A stretch of 64,000 nt of DNA from Alishewanella metallidurans (GTDB lineage: Bacteria; Pseudomonadota; Gammaproteobacteria; Enterobacterales; Alteromonadaceae), in NCBI RefSeq assembly GCF_036983985.1, contig NZ_JALAHQ010000003.1:538691-602690 (forward strand). The letters are read 5' to 3'. Shown one piece after another: positions 8,951-17,226 of the stretch (its first letter is position 1; every line of letters starts with the position of its first letter). A model generated the notes under the pieces. It had not been told where the DNA came from, did not search any database, and was given only the letters and a program-made list of their open reading frames with translations. Both the position numbers and the translations under genes were made by a program.

Positions 8951-9856
8951 TTATAACGGTAGTAACCAAAACACTATTGGTAAGCTAGCTAAACCAAGCA
9001 AGATACCTAGACCAATAATACCGCTAACCAATCGTGGTGCTAAGCCGGCCATAATAGCAATGGCACCTGCCGAGATCATGGGCGGCATTGCTGCTTGAAA
9101 TATGCTCACATCTACCGCAACACCGCTTTGGCCAAAGCTAAACCATAATAGTGCGGCTAAAGCAGGCATCATCACCAACTTAATACCAAGCGCGCTAATT
9201 AGTGGCGATATTTCGCTTTTACTAAATTTAATCGTTAAAGCAAAGCCCACGGCAATCATTACCACTGGCACTAAAGTTATTGCCAAGTTATCAATTAGTT
9301 GGCTGAAAAACGGTGGGTATGACTTACCAAGAAAAAACAAGCCTATAACTAAGGCAATAAAAGACGGGAAGGTAACAATTTTTAGCGTGATACCTTTTAC
9401 GCTTGGCCGTGCAGCATTCGGGCTATAAAGTGCAGCAATAATAGTAACGTAGATGGCTAAAGCGATAAACGAGCCAACTTGATCGTAGATCACCGCATAG
9501 GGCATGGCATCAGCGCCAAACAAGGCTTCGGTCATAGGAAAGCCTAAAAACGAGGTATTGCCCAAGGGTAAAATAATTAATAACGCGCCGGTTACTTCAC
9601 GAGACCAATTGAAAACTTTGCTAAGGCCTAAAACTACCGCAACCACTGCCACCAATAATACCCAAGGTGTCACCGCCGGGATAAGTAACTCTGCAGAAAA
9701 TTGTAATTGAGGGACATTTTTTAAAATCAGCGCCGGTAAAGCTACATAGAGCACATACATATTCAGTGCTATACCACTGTTTTCTGGCATGGTAGGTAAG
9801 CGACGTAGTAGTGCGCCGATGGCCAAATAGGCCAAAATAAAGAAAAAGTTTTCCAT
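8951..9856 (-). CDS. AEC family transporter (auxin efflux carrier-like permease)
   Basis: A 301-residue integral membrane protein with about ten hydrophobic segments in two halves. The central part LLIILPLGNTSFLGFPMTEALFG carries the GNTSFLGFP signature of the AEC/MdcF family, proton-linked exporters of small organic acids and related molecules. The substrate cannot be predicted. Its ATG overlaps the stop of the upstream GIY-YIG gene (TAATG), so the two are translationally coupled. Confidence 0.82.
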   Translation of the reverse strand: MENFFFILAYLAIGALLRRLPTMPENSGIALNMYVLYVALPALILKNVPQLQFSAELLIPAVTPWVLLVAVVAVVLGLSKVFNWSREVTGALLIILPLGNTSFLGFPMTEALFGADAMPYAVIYDQVGSFIALAIYVTIIAALYSPNAARPSVKGITLKIVTFPSFIALVIGLFFLGKSYPPFFSQLIDNLAITLVPVVMIAVGFALTIKFSKSEISPLISALGIKLVMMPALAALLWFSFGQSGVAVDVSIFQAAMPPMISAGAIAIMAGLAPRLVSGIIGLGILLGLASLPIVFWLLPL

Positions 9857-10125
9857 TATATCTCACTTGCTGAGGCACTTTGCCACAGTGCTAATTTTGC
9901 CGCTTTAGGCAGTTTTTTAAGTTTATACTCTGCTTTACTGGCTTCACTTCGATCTGGCATGGCTTGCTGATATACCAATGTTAACGGGCCTTTACCTCGC
10001 AATGCTTTAGCTCCGCCAACCAAATCACCACTATGCTGGCGCAAGCGCCTTACGGGGTCAGTGCTAATGCCGGTATACAGCTGGCCAGCAGCGGTTTGTA
10101 CCATATATAAATACCAGCAACTCAC
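9856..10125 (-). CDS. GIY-YIG nuclease-superfamily protein (YhbQ-like)
   Basis: A single-domain GIY-YIG protein of about 89 residues. The motif appears as WYLYMVQTAAGQLYTGIS, followed by the conserved Arg in DPVRRLRQH and a late EASKAEYKLK with the metal-binding Glu. The frame is open upstream to 10224, but that part would overlap the helicase promoter region and looks non-coding. The GTG at 10125, with GAGG 11 bases upstream, puts the domain right at the N-terminus as in relatives. The stop overlaps the start of the AEC gene. Homologues such as YhbQ are described as DNA-structure nucleases, but the role here is not known. Confidence 0.78.
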   Translation of the reverse strand: MSCWYLYMVQTAAGQLYTGISTDPVRRLRQHSGDLVGGAKALRGKGPLTLVYQQAMPDRSEASKAEYKLKKLPKAAKLALWQSASASEI

Positions 10126-10151
10126 AGGGCTAACTGCCTCAGTGGCTGTTC

Positions 10152-10160
10152 TGCTATAAT
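10152..10160 (+). promoter_or_regulatory. Extended -10 promoter of the DEAD-box helicase gene
   Basis: TGCTATAAT is a perfect TGn plus TATAAT extended -10 element. No good -35 lies upstream, which fits extended -10 promoters. Transcription would start near 10167, giving a leader of about 70 bases before ATG 10238. Long leaders of this type are common in cold-induced helicase genes. Confidence 0.6.
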
Positions 10161-10237
10161 GCGGCCTTGATAGCGCGATGCGCATTGTTTTTGTACAATG
10201 GCTGGCGCAAAAAACGTCGCGCAAAACAGGAATTTTA

Positions 10238-11488
10238 ATGTCATTTCAATCTCTCGCGTTAGCTACGCCTATTTTACGTGTGCTGACAGAGCAAGGCTAT
10301 ACGTCGCCAACGCCAGTGCAGTTGCAAAGTATACCGGTAATTTTGGCCGGTAAAGATGTGCTGGCCGGTGCGCAAACCGGCACCGGTAAAACTGCCGCTT
10401 TCACTTTACCTTTGCTGCAACAAATGCTCAATGCGCCAAAAGTCGTAGCAGCAAGCCAAGTTCGGGTATTGGTATTAACGCCTACCCGTGAGTTAGCGCA
10501 GCAAGTGTATGACAATGTGCGTAAATATAGCCAGTATTTAACCACGCGCTCAGCGGTGTTTTATGGCGGTGTATCTATTCGGCCACAATACGACGATGCG
10601 GCACAAGGGCTAGATATCTTGGTTGCAACGCCTGGGCGATTGATTGACCATTTGCATCAAAAAACCATCGACTTATCGGCGCTTGAAGTATTAGTGCTAG
10701 ATGAAGCCGACCGTATGCTGGATATGGGCTTTGTTGTCGATATTAAACGGATTATGGCCAAGCTGCCGCCAAAGCGTCAGACATTATTATTTTCAGCTAC
10801 TTATTCTACCGAGATAAAACAACTGGCTGATGAGTTGCTAAATAGCCCGCAGTTAATTGAAGTGGCGGCAACCAATGCCACGGCCGATAGCGTACAGCAG
10901 TTGGCGTATTTAGTTGATAGGCATCGAAAACGTGAATTATTAAGCCATGTCATTGGTAAAAATAATTGGCCGCAAGTATTAGTGTTTGTTCGCACTAAGC
11001 ATGGCGCTGATCGCTTAGCTAAGCAGCTAGAGAAGGACGGTTTAAAAAGTGCAGCCATTCATGGCGATAAAAGCCAGGGCGCTCGTACCAAAGCCTTAGC
11101 CGATTTTAAAGCCGGTAAGGTACGCATTTTGGTGGCAACCGATATTGCCGCACGTGGTTTAGATATTAGCGAACTACCTTATGTGGTGAATTACGACTTG
11201 CCGCAGGTCGCGGAGGATTATGTACACCGTATTGGTCGTACCGGTAGGGCGGGTAATACTGGTGTAGCCTTAACGCTAATTACACCTGAAGAAACTAAAG
11301 CCTTGCAAGATATTGAGCGCATAATTCAGCAGGTAATTACCGCCACTGTGCTGGCAGGCTATGAGCATGACCCTAGCTATGTTTCACCTGAGCAAGCTCA
11401 AGCGAGAAATAATAGTGGTGTTAAAAAGCCGGTTAGGCGGGGTAATGAGAAAGCCAAGCTGCGAAGCAAGGCTTTAGGTAAAGGCTAA
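10238..11488 (+). CDS. rhlE: DEAD-box ATP-dependent RNA helicase (RhlE type)
   Basis: A 416-residue RNA helicase with all core motifs in order: Q motif (TSPTPVQLQSIP), Walker A AQTGTGKT, PTRELAQQ, TPGRLID, DEAD in VLDEADRML, SAT, ARGLDI and HRIGRTGR. A short basic tail follows (KKPVRRGNEKAKLRSKALGKG). ATG 10238 with AGGA at 10228 gives the family N-terminus MSFQSLALATPILRVL. The frame extends upstream to 10178, but that part is leader. RhlE-type enzymes act in ribosome assembly and RNA decay. Other DEAD-box subfamilies are possible, but the tail favours RhlE. Confidence 0.88.
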   Translation: MSFQSLALATPILRVLTEQGYTSPTPVQLQSIPVILAGKDVLAGAQTGTGKTAAFTLPLLQQMLNAPKVVAASQVRVLVLTPTRELAQQVYDNVRKYSQYLTTRSAVFYGGVSIRPQYDDAAQGLDILVATPGRLIDHLHQKTIDLSALEVLVLDEADRMLDMGFVVDIKRIMAKLPPKRQTLLFSATYSTEIKQLADELLNSPQLIEVAATNATADSVQQLAYLVDRHRKRELLSHVIGKNNWPQVLVFVRTKHGADRLAKQLEKDGLKSAAIHGDKSQGARTKALADFKAGKVRILVATDIAARGLDISELPYVVNYDLPQVAEDYVHRIGRTGRAGNTGVALTLITPEETKALQDIERIIQQVITATVLAGYEHDPSYVSPEQAQARNNSGVKKPVRRGNEKAKLRSKALGKG

Positions 11489-11510
11489 GACTTTACCTAA
11501 GTTGAATAAC

Positions 11511-11789
11511 TTAACTGCGATATAAAGTTTTAATTAGGTGAAAACCAAACTGGGTTTTCACCGGGCCTATTACTTCAAGTACAGCGCCTTTAAATACGGC
11601 ATCGTCAAAGGCTTTCACCATTTGGCCTTGTCTAAACTCGCCTAAATCGCCACCTTTCTTGCCCGACGGGCAGGTAGAGTGCTGCTTAGCTAATTTGCCA
11701 AAATCGGCACCCTTGGCCAGTTGCTGCTTTAGCTTATCGGCTTGTTCGCGGGTTTTTACCAGTATATGTAAAGCGCAGGCTTTGGCCAT
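11511..11789 (-). CDS. ppiC: Peptidyl-prolyl cis-trans isomerase C (parvulin)
   Basis: A stand-alone 92-residue parvulin domain with no signal peptide, as in cytoplasmic PpiC. It begins ACALHILVKTREQADKL and has the CPSGKKGGDLGEF loop and the FDDAVF helix. The C-terminal signature is TQFGFHLIK. It converges with the helicase gene. The palindromic element at 11823-11938 lies directly upstream of its start region. Confidence 0.92.
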   Translation of the reverse strand: MAKACALHILVKTREQADKLKQQLAKGADFGKLAKQHSTCPSGKKGGDLGEFRQGQMVKAFDDAVFKGAVLEVIGPVKTQFGFHLIKTLYRS

Positions 11790-11822
11790 GGTTTATATCT
11801 GCATTTATTAGAGGTTTAAGTT

Positions 11823-11938
11823 AAAACGGATGCTGTAACCATAACGGTTACAACATCCGTTTTGGCTTGTCACAGCAACTCGGTAACGCTAACGCGTTCC
11901 CTCAGACACTCTGTGACAACCAAGACGGAGTTCTAACC
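11823..11938. repeat. Three-arm nested palindromic intergenic element
   Basis: Three copies of one motif alternate in orientation. Arm 1 (11823-11840, AAAACGGATGCTGTAACC) and arm 2 (11846-11865) form a 17-18 base stem with one mismatch. Arm 3 (11920-11938, CCAAGACGGAGTTCTAACC) can also pair with arm 2. That longer hairpin is extended inward by a perfect TTGTCACAG/CTGTGACAA stem (11867-11875, 11911-11919) and capped by AACGC-TAAC-GCGTT. The two structures are mutually exclusive because both use arm 2. The element starts 8 bases after the aguA stop on the minus strand and ends before ppiC. It could be a terminator pair, a REP/MITE-like mobile repeat or a folding switch. Confidence 0.7.
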
Positions 11939-11946
11939 TTCATCTG

Positions 11947-13068
11947 TTACATTGAACCTAATGGCTGCTGTTGGGTAATACAGTGAATGTTGCCGCCACC
12001 TAATAATATTTCACGGCCAGGCACGCTAACTACTTTATGCTCTGGATACAGCTTTTGTAATAGGTCTGCCGCGACTTTATCGTTAGGATCATCAAACGTA
12101 GGCATAATTAAGCCACCGTTACATAAGTAAAAATTAACGTAAGAGCCGGCTAAGCGACTATTGGCTTCGCGTGGTTTTGCCATCATAGAATCATCTACTG
12201 TTGCGTACTCGTCAGCGGTGGCAATAATTGGCGCAGGCTGTGGCAGCTTGTGCACAATAATTTTACGGCCTTTAGCATCAGTGCTGGCTTCTAAGTAATC
12301 TAATGCGGCTTTAGAGCGTGCGTACTGCGGATCATTTTGATCATCAGTCCAGGCCAATACCACTTCGCCTGGTTTAACAAAGCAGGCCATATTGTCGATA
12401 TGATCATCGGTTTCATCATTAAAAATGCCTTGCTCTAACCACAGCACTTTGTCGATACCTAAATAATCACGCATTTGCTGCTCAATTTGCTCACGACTTA
12501 AATTTGGGTTGCGGTTGGCATTTAACAAACAGGCTTCAGTAGTCAGTAAGGTGCCTTCGCCATCAACGTGAATAGCGCCGCCCTCTAACACAAAGTTATC
12601 GGTGCGATAGCGTGGCAATTGTTCAATACCTAAAATTTTACTGGCAACTTGATCGTCTTTATCCCAAGGGAAATATAAACCGCCATTTAAACCGCCCCAA
12701 GCGTTAAACGCCCAGTCGATACCGCGTACTTCACCGTTGCTATTGCTAACAAAAGTCGGGCCGGTGTCGCGACACCAAGAGTCATTATTGGCAATTTCTA
12801 CTACCCGAATAGCAAAATTACTGCCGGTATCGGTTAGTTGCGCTACGGCGTTGGCATACTGCGTGGCAGAAACACCTACTGAAACTGGCTCAAACTGAGC
12901 AATAGCTTTAATAACGGCAACAAAGGCTTGCTGTGCGGGTTTTGCGCCTAAGCGCCAGTTATCGGTGCGCTCGGGCCAAATCATCCAGGTTTGTTTATGC
13001 TTAACCCATTCGGCTGGCATGCTAAAGCCATCAGCGCGTGGCGTATTAGCTAAATTACTATAGGCCAT
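11947..13068 (-). CDS. aguA: Agmatine deiminase
   Basis: Converts agmatine to N-carbamoylputrescine and ammonia. A 373-residue member of the guanidine-modifying (PAD-type) superfamily. Visible family features are PAEWVKHKQTWMIWP near the N-terminus, DSWCRDTGPTFV, HIDNMACFV, and the catalytic cysteine C363 in GGGNIHCITQQQP. The gene begins on the base after the aguB stop, so the two form one operon that completes the agmatine-to-putrescine route. A palindromic element follows the stop. Confidence 0.94.
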   Translation of the reverse strand: MAYSNLANTPRADGFSMPAEWVKHKQTWMIWPERTDNWRLGAKPAQQAFVAVIKAIAQFEPVSVGVSATQYANAVAQLTDTGSNFAIRVVEIANNDSWCRDTGPTFVSNSNGEVRGIDWAFNAWGGLNGGLYFPWDKDDQVASKILGIEQLPRYRTDNFVLEGGAIHVDGEGTLLTTEACLLNANRNPNLSREQIEQQMRDYLGIDKVLWLEQGIFNDETDDHIDNMACFVKPGEVVLAWTDDQNDPQYARSKAALDYLEASTDAKGRKIIVHKLPQPAPIIATADEYATVDDSMMAKPREANSRLAGSYVNFYLCNGGLIMPTFDDPNDKVAADLLQKLYPEHKVVSVPGREILLGGGNIHCITQQQPLGSM

Positions 13069-13965
13069 TTAGTTATTACCTTGCGTTTTAGGTTGTTTAG
13101 TTTCGCCATCTTTGGTTAGCACTGCGCCATATAAGTCAATGCGACGGTCACGGAACACGCCCCAAGCACGACGGGTAGCGGCAATAGCGTCTAAATCAAA
13201 GGTATGCACTAATACTTCTTCTTCGGTGCGGCCCGCTTCTTGTACTTTCTCGCCTGATTCATCAGCAATAAACGAGCAGCCATAAAAGGTAATAGAATAA
13301 TCGCCTTCGGTTTCTGTACCAATACGGTTCGAAGCAATTAGCGGCGTAACGTTAGCAGCGGCATGACCTTGCTGGGTGCGCTGCCAATGGCCACTTGAAT
13401 TAATTGTGGAGTCGTGTGGCTCAGTACCAATAGCGGTTGGGTAGAATAACAACTCTGCGCCCATTAATGCCATGCTACGTGCACATTCTGGAAACCATTG
13501 ATCCCAGCAAATACCCACGCCAATTTTGGCATATTTAGTATCGAATACTTTAAAGCCGGTATCGCCAGGGGTGAAGTAATATTTTTCACTGTAGCCTGGG
13601 CCATCAGGAATATGGCTTTTACGGTAAATACCTAAATTACTGCCATCGGCATCTAAAATAACCACTGTGTTATATAAGCAGTGGCCAGCACGCTCATAAA
13701 TACTGATTGGTAATACCACGTTTAGCTCTTTGGCAATTTTAGTAAAATGCTTTACTGCAGGGTTGTCGGCTACCGAGGTAGCAAAATCTAAATAGTCAGG
13801 CTTTTGTTTCTGACAAAAATAATTACGTTCAAATAGCTCTTGTAATAGAACAATTTGTGCACCTTTACTAACCGCATCACGCACTAAGCGTTCAGCGCGC
13901 TGAATGTTTTGTTCAACATCCCAGCCACCAATCATTTGTGTTGCAGCAACAGTTACATTACGCAT
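13069..13965 (-). CDS. aguB: N-carbamoylputrescine amidase
   Basis: Nitrilase-superfamily amidase that releases putrescine, CO2 and ammonia from N-carbamoylputrescine. The Glu-Lys-Cys triad is visible: E43 (LQELFE), K116 (YRKSHIP) and C153 (GICWDQWFPE). At 298 residues it has the usual length, and the start carries the family N-terminus VTVAATQMIGGWDVEQN. It is the first gene of the aguB-aguA pair, with zero bases between them. No arginine decarboxylase gene is in the window. Confidence 0.93.
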   Translation of the reverse strand: MRNVTVAATQMIGGWDVEQNIQRAERLVRDAVSKGAQIVLLQELFERNYFCQKQKPDYLDFATSVADNPAVKHFTKIAKELNVVLPISIYERAGHCLYNTVVILDADGSNLGIYRKSHIPDGPGYSEKYYFTPGDTGFKVFDTKYAKIGVGICWDQWFPECARSMALMGAELLFYPTAIGTEPHDSTINSSGHWQRTQQGHAAANVTPLIASNRIGTETEGDYSITFYGCSFIADESGEKVQEAGRTEEEVLVHTFDLDAIAATRRAWGVFRDRRIDLYGAVLTKDGETKQPKTQGNN

Positions 13966-14169
13966 TAGTTATCTCCAGCAGAAATAAAACCAATAGGCTA
14001 GCATCAGTTAGGACACTTGCCAAACAGGGCGCGAAAATGCCGTATTTTTGCGCTGTCGTCAACGCTTAATGTGAAAAAAACTTAGTGGTTGCCATGATAA
14101 GGCGTCAGGTTTTCGTTTTATTGTTAGCTTGGCGTACAATAGCAGCAACTAGCACAGTGAATTAAATGT

Positions 14170-15354
14170 ATGACTATAGATAATACAGTACAGCAATTTG
14201 ATGTCAGCGTGGTTGGCGGTGGTATGGTTGGCGCGGCAATAGCGCTAGCGTTAAGTCAGGCCGGCCTGCGGGTAGCATTAGTAGAACAGCAAGCGCCAGC
14301 AGAATTTAATGCTGCCAGTGCACCGGAGCTACGGGTGTCATCAATTAACTTAGCCAGCGAAGCGTGGCTTAGGCACTTAGGTGCATGGCAAGCTCTTGAG
14401 CAAATGCGCTTATGCCCTTATCAACGTTTACAAGCCTTTGAACAGCCCCATAGCATTGTTACCTTTGCTGCCAAAGATATTAAGCGCAGCCATTTAGGCC
14501 ATATTGTTGAAAACAATTTACTAAAGCTAGCACTGTGGCAGCAATTTGCTGCGAACGTTACACAATTTTGCCCAGCGTTGGTAACTAAGTTACAGCAAAC
14601 CGCTAGCGAGGCGATTATTACACTCAATAACGGTGAGGTGCTTAGCAGCAGTTTAGTAATTGCTGCTGATGGCGGCAATTCACAACTACGGCAGTTAGCG
14701 GGTATTGGCACTAACGGCTGGCAATATCAGCAATCCTGTTTAGTGGCGTTAGTGAATACTGCTTACCAGCAACAAGATGTTACTTGGCAGCAATTTACTA
14801 GCACGGGGCCTAAAGCCTTTTTACCGCTACCGGGTAAGCAAGCGTCTATAGTTTGGTATGACGCTGCGCCACGCATTAAGCAGCTTGCAGCACTAAACCG
14901 CTCCCAATTGACGCAGGAGCTGTTAAAAGCCTTTCCTGAGCAACTAGGGCAGGTTGAGGTGGTTGCTAGCAGCTGGTTTCCATTAGCGCGTATGGATGCT
15001 AATCAATATTACGCAGGGCGCGTGGTGTTAGCGGGTGATGCGGCACATACCATTAACCCCTTAGCTGGGCAGGGTGTAAATTTGGGTTTTGCTGATGCTA
15101 AGCAGTTAACGGCATTAATTGTTAGCGCTTGGCAAAATAAAACTGACATTGGCGCGGCTAAATTGTTGTTAACCTATCAGCGTAAACGCAAGCCGGCTAA
15201 CTTGTTAATGATGACTGCAATGGATGGTTTCTATCAGGCGTTTGGCAATACGCTAGCGCCAATACGGAAATTGCGTCAGCTGGCGCTTAGCGTTGTATCA
15301 CGGAATCGCTTACTAAAAACCTTAGTTGCGCGTTACGCTGTAGGTAGCGACTAA
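14170..15354 (+). CDS. ubiF: UbiH/UbiF family FAD monooxygenase, probably UbiF
   Basis: A 394-residue flavoprotein hydroxylase of the ubiquinone pathway. The N-terminal Rossmann motif GGGMVG (16-21) is followed by an acidic end of strand 2 (VALVEQQAP). The second FAD motif GDAAHTINPLAGQGVNLGFAD is near residue 289. The NPLAGQGVNLG form and the length are closest to UbiF, which hydroxylates the ring at C6, but UbiH, UbiI or UbiM cannot be fully excluded from motifs alone. It stands alone, with a strong terminator just downstream shared with the tRNA operon. Confidence 0.8.
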   Translation: MTIDNTVQQFDVSVVGGGMVGAAIALALSQAGLRVALVEQQAPAEFNAASAPELRVSSINLASEAWLRHLGAWQALEQMRLCPYQRLQAFEQPHSIVTFAAKDIKRSHLGHIVENNLLKLALWQQFAANVTQFCPALVTKLQQTASEAIITLNNGEVLSSSLVIAADGGNSQLRQLAGIGTNGWQYQQSCLVALVNTAYQQQDVTWQQFTSTGPKAFLPLPGKQASIVWYDAAPRIKQLAALNRSQLTQELLKAFPEQLGQVEVVASSWFPLARMDANQYYAGRVVLAGDAAHTINPLAGQGVNLGFADAKQLTALIVSAWQNKTDIGAAKLLLTYQRKRKPANLLMMTAMDGFYQAFGNTLAPIRKLRQLALSVVSRNRLLKTLVARYAVGSD

Positions 15355-15367
15355 GGTGTTAGAAAGC

Positions 15368-15394
15368 AAAAAACCAGCCTAGGCTGGTTTTTTT
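15368..15394. terminator. Bidirectional terminator between ubiF and the tRNA operon
   Basis: A6-CCAGCCTAGGCTGG-T7 palindrome. It can end both the plus-strand hydroxylase transcript and the minus-strand tRNA transcript. Confidence 0.88.
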
Positions 15395-15402
15395 ATGTTT
15401 AA

Positions 15403-15477
15403 TGGCAGGGGCGGCTGGATTCGAACCAACGCATGACGGGATCAAAACCCGCTGCCTTACCGCTTGGCTACGCCCCT
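15403..15477 (-). tRNA. tRNA-Gln (anticodon TTG)
   Basis: 75 bases including encoded CCA. Read on the minus strand, the acceptor stem is AGGGGCG/CGCCCCT and the anticodon loop is TTTTGAT (anticodon TTG). The T-arm is GTTGG-TTCGAAT-CCAGC. Last gene of a Met-Leu-Gln array. Confidence 0.96.
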
Positions 15478-15532
15478 GCAAAACGGGGGATATGTTAATC
15501 GTTTTAAATCAAACCATTAACACTAAAATTAA

Positions 15533-15607
15533 TGGCAGGGGCGGCTGGATTCGAACCAACGCATGACGGGATCAAAACCCGCTGCCTTACCGCTTGGCTA
15601 CGCCCCT
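15533..15607 (-). tRNA. tRNA-Gln (anticodon TTG), second copy
   Basis: Identical over its whole length to the copy at 15403. Its 5' acceptor end abuts the run of Ns, so its upstream spacer is not known. Confidence 0.95.
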
Positions 15608-15617
15608 NNNNNNNNNN
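15608..15617. other. Assembly gap of 10 Ns inside the tRNA-Gln array
   Basis: Ten Ns separate two identical tRNA-Gln copies. A fixed short gap inside a tandem repeat usually marks a scaffold join, so the real spacer and the number of tRNA-Gln copies are uncertain. Confidence 0.95.
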
Positions 15618-15619
15618 AA

Positions 15620-15694
15620 TGGCAGGGGCGGCTGGATTCGAACCAACGCATGACGGGATCAAAACCCGCTGCCTTACCGCTTGGCTACGCCCCT
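15620..15694 (-). tRNA. tRNA-Gln (anticodon TTG), third copy
   Basis: Same 75-base sequence as the other two copies, lying on the other side of the N run. It could be the same gene as the 15533 copy duplicated by assembly, or a true extra copy. Confidence 0.92.
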
Positions 15695-15723
15695 ACTAAA
15701 ACTTGTGTGCAACCACTTAAGAG

Positions 15724-15808
15724 TGGTGCGGAAGGAGAGACTCGAACTCTCACGCCTCGCGGCGCTGGAACCTAAATCCAGTGCGTCTACCAATTTCGCC
15801 ACTTCCGC
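15724..15808 (-). tRNA. tRNA-Leu (anticodon TAG)
   Basis: 85 bases with encoded CCA and a long variable arm. Acceptor stem GCGGAAG/CTTCCGC; anticodon stem CTGGA/TCCAG around loop TTTAGGT. Second gene of the array, as leuW is in the E. coli metT operon. Confidence 0.96.
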
Positions 15809-15830
15809 ATGCAAGGTAAGGTTAGTTAAG

Positions 15831-15907
15831 TGGTGGCTACAGCGGGAATCGAACCTGCGACCCCAGCATTATGAGTGCTGTGCTCTAACCAGCTGAGCTA
15901 TGTAGCC
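15831..15907 (-). tRNA. tRNA-Met, elongator (anticodon CAT)
   Basis: 77 bases with encoded CCA. Acceptor stem GGCTACA/TGTAGCC; anticodon stem CAGCA/TGCTG around CTCATAA. It resembles the elongator metT type rather than initiator tRNA, because the 5' base pairs normally and the anticodon stem lacks the three consecutive G-C pairs. First gene of the transcript. Confidence 0.94.
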
Positions 15908-15938
15908 ACTAACTACTTGACCTAAGCAAGTGGCGCGT

Positions 15939-15967
15939 ATTATCCAGAACTGACCCCATAGCGTCAA
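15939..15967 (-). promoter_or_regulatory. Sigma-70 promoter of the tRNA operon
   Basis: On the minus strand: TTGACG, 17-base spacer, GATAAT, then a GC-rich ACGCGCC discriminator typical of stringently controlled stable-RNA promoters. It lies about 30 bases before the tRNA-Met gene. Confidence 0.85.
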
Positions 15968-16043
15968 CCGTTTTTTTGCATTAAAAAACTAACTTTGGTT
16001 CGTTTGCCGCTTTTATATGCAAAATGCTGGTTTAGCAGACAAT

Positions 16044-16077
16044 AAAAAAGCCGTTATTAGTAAATAACGGCTTTTTT
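16044..16077 (-). terminator. Terminator of ychF (symmetric)
   Basis: Stem of about 15 bases, A6-GCCGTTATT / AATAACGGC-T6, with a 4-base loop, 15 bases past the ychF stop. It would also stop plus-strand transcription. Confidence 0.88.
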
Positions 16078-16091
16078 GGCAGAGCAATAAT

Positions 16092-17183
16092 TTAAACGTT
16101 AAAGCGGAAATGCATTACGTCGCCATCTTTTACAATATAATCTTTACCTTCTAAGCGCCACTTACCTGCTTCTTTGGCACCGGCTTCACCGTTGTACTGC
16201 ACAAAGTCATCATAACCAACGACTTCTGCACGAATAAAACCTTTTTCAAAGTCGGTATGAATAACGCCAGCAGCTTGTGGTGCCGTAGCACCAATAGCCA
16301 CAGTCCAAGCCCGCACTTCTTTCACGCCAGCGGTAAAATAGGTATGTAAACTTAATAATGAGTAACCACCGCGGATAACGCGGTTTAAACCTGGCTCTTC
16401 TAAGCCCATGTCGGCCATAAACTCGGCACGCTCATCGTCATCTAATTCCGCAATTTCTGACTCAATAGCCGCGCATACCGGCACAACAATAGCGCCTTCT
16501 TTGTCTGCAATAGCCTGCACAATATCTAAATAAGGGTTATTTTCAAAACCATCTTCGGCTACGTTAGCGATATACATCGTAGGCTTGATGGTTAGGAAGT
16601 TCATATAGGCAATTAACGCCAGTTCATCTTTGTCTAATTCAAGCTGACGTAAGGTTTCGCCTTTTTCTAAATGCGCTTTTACTTTCTCTAATACCAAGGT
16701 TTCAGCTTTAGCGTCTTTATCACCGCCTTTGGCTTTTTTACTCACGCGAAAAATAGCGCGTTCAGCACTGTCCATATCAGACAATACCAGTTCCATATTG
16801 ATGGTATCTATATCGTCAGCTGGATCAATTTTATTGGCAACGTGAATAATATTATCGTCATCAAAACAACGTACTACATGGCCAATAGCATCAGTTTCGC
16901 GAATGTTAGCTAAAAACTTATTACCTAAACCTTCACCACGAGATGCGCCTTTAACTAAACCCGCAATATCAACAAACTCCATGGTTGTTGGTAGTACGCG
17001 TTGTGGTTTAACTATTTCAGCTAATTTATCTAAACGCAGATCTGGCACCGGCACCACACCGGTATTAGGTTCAATAGTACAGAACGGGAAGTTTGCAGCT
17101 TCAATGCCGGCCTTAGTTAAGGCATTAAACAGGGTAGATTTGCCTACGTTAGGTAAGCCGACGATGCCACATTTGAAACCCAT
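16092..17183 (-). CDS. ychF: Redox-regulated P-loop ATPase YchF (OLA1 family)
   Basis: A 363-residue Obg-family protein with the G1 loop GLPNVGKSTLFNALTK, G3 DIAGLVKGASRGEGLG, and NVAE in place of the GTP-specific NKxD. That change gives the family its ATP preference. The C-terminal TGS domain includes the GFIRAEVV segment and ends at the FRFNV tail. YchF binds ribosomes and affects the oxidative-stress response. It lies 43 bases after pth in the rplY-pth-ychF order common to gammaproteobacteria. Confidence 0.96.
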   Translation of the reverse strand: MGFKCGIVGLPNVGKSTLFNALTKAGIEAANFPFCTIEPNTGVVPVPDLRLDKLAEIVKPQRVLPTTMEFVDIAGLVKGASRGEGLGNKFLANIRETDAIGHVVRCFDDDNIIHVANKIDPADDIDTINMELVLSDMDSAERAIFRVSKKAKGGDKDAKAETLVLEKVKAHLEKGETLRQLELDKDELALIAYMNFLTIKPTMYIANVAEDGFENNPYLDIVQAIADKEGAIVVPVCAAIESEIAELDDDERAEFMADMGLEEPGLNRVIRGGYSLLSLHTYFTAGVKEVRAWTVAIGATAPQAAGVIHTDFEKGFIRAEVVGYDDFVQYNGEAGAKEAGKWRLEGKDYIVKDGDVMHFRFNV

Positions 17184-17226
17184 AATTAGTATCCTTTACG
17201 TGCTGTAAATAACTGCGCCGAGCTAT

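Noticed and set aside
10178..10237. 20-codon N-terminal extension of the DEAD-box helicase
   Set aside because: The family N-terminus begins at ATG 10238 with a ribosome site; the extension lies in the leader right behind the extended -10 promoter.
15563..15896. Two plus-strand ORFs over the tRNA array
   Set aside because: They read through reverse-complement tRNA genes and the N run; no protein-family features.
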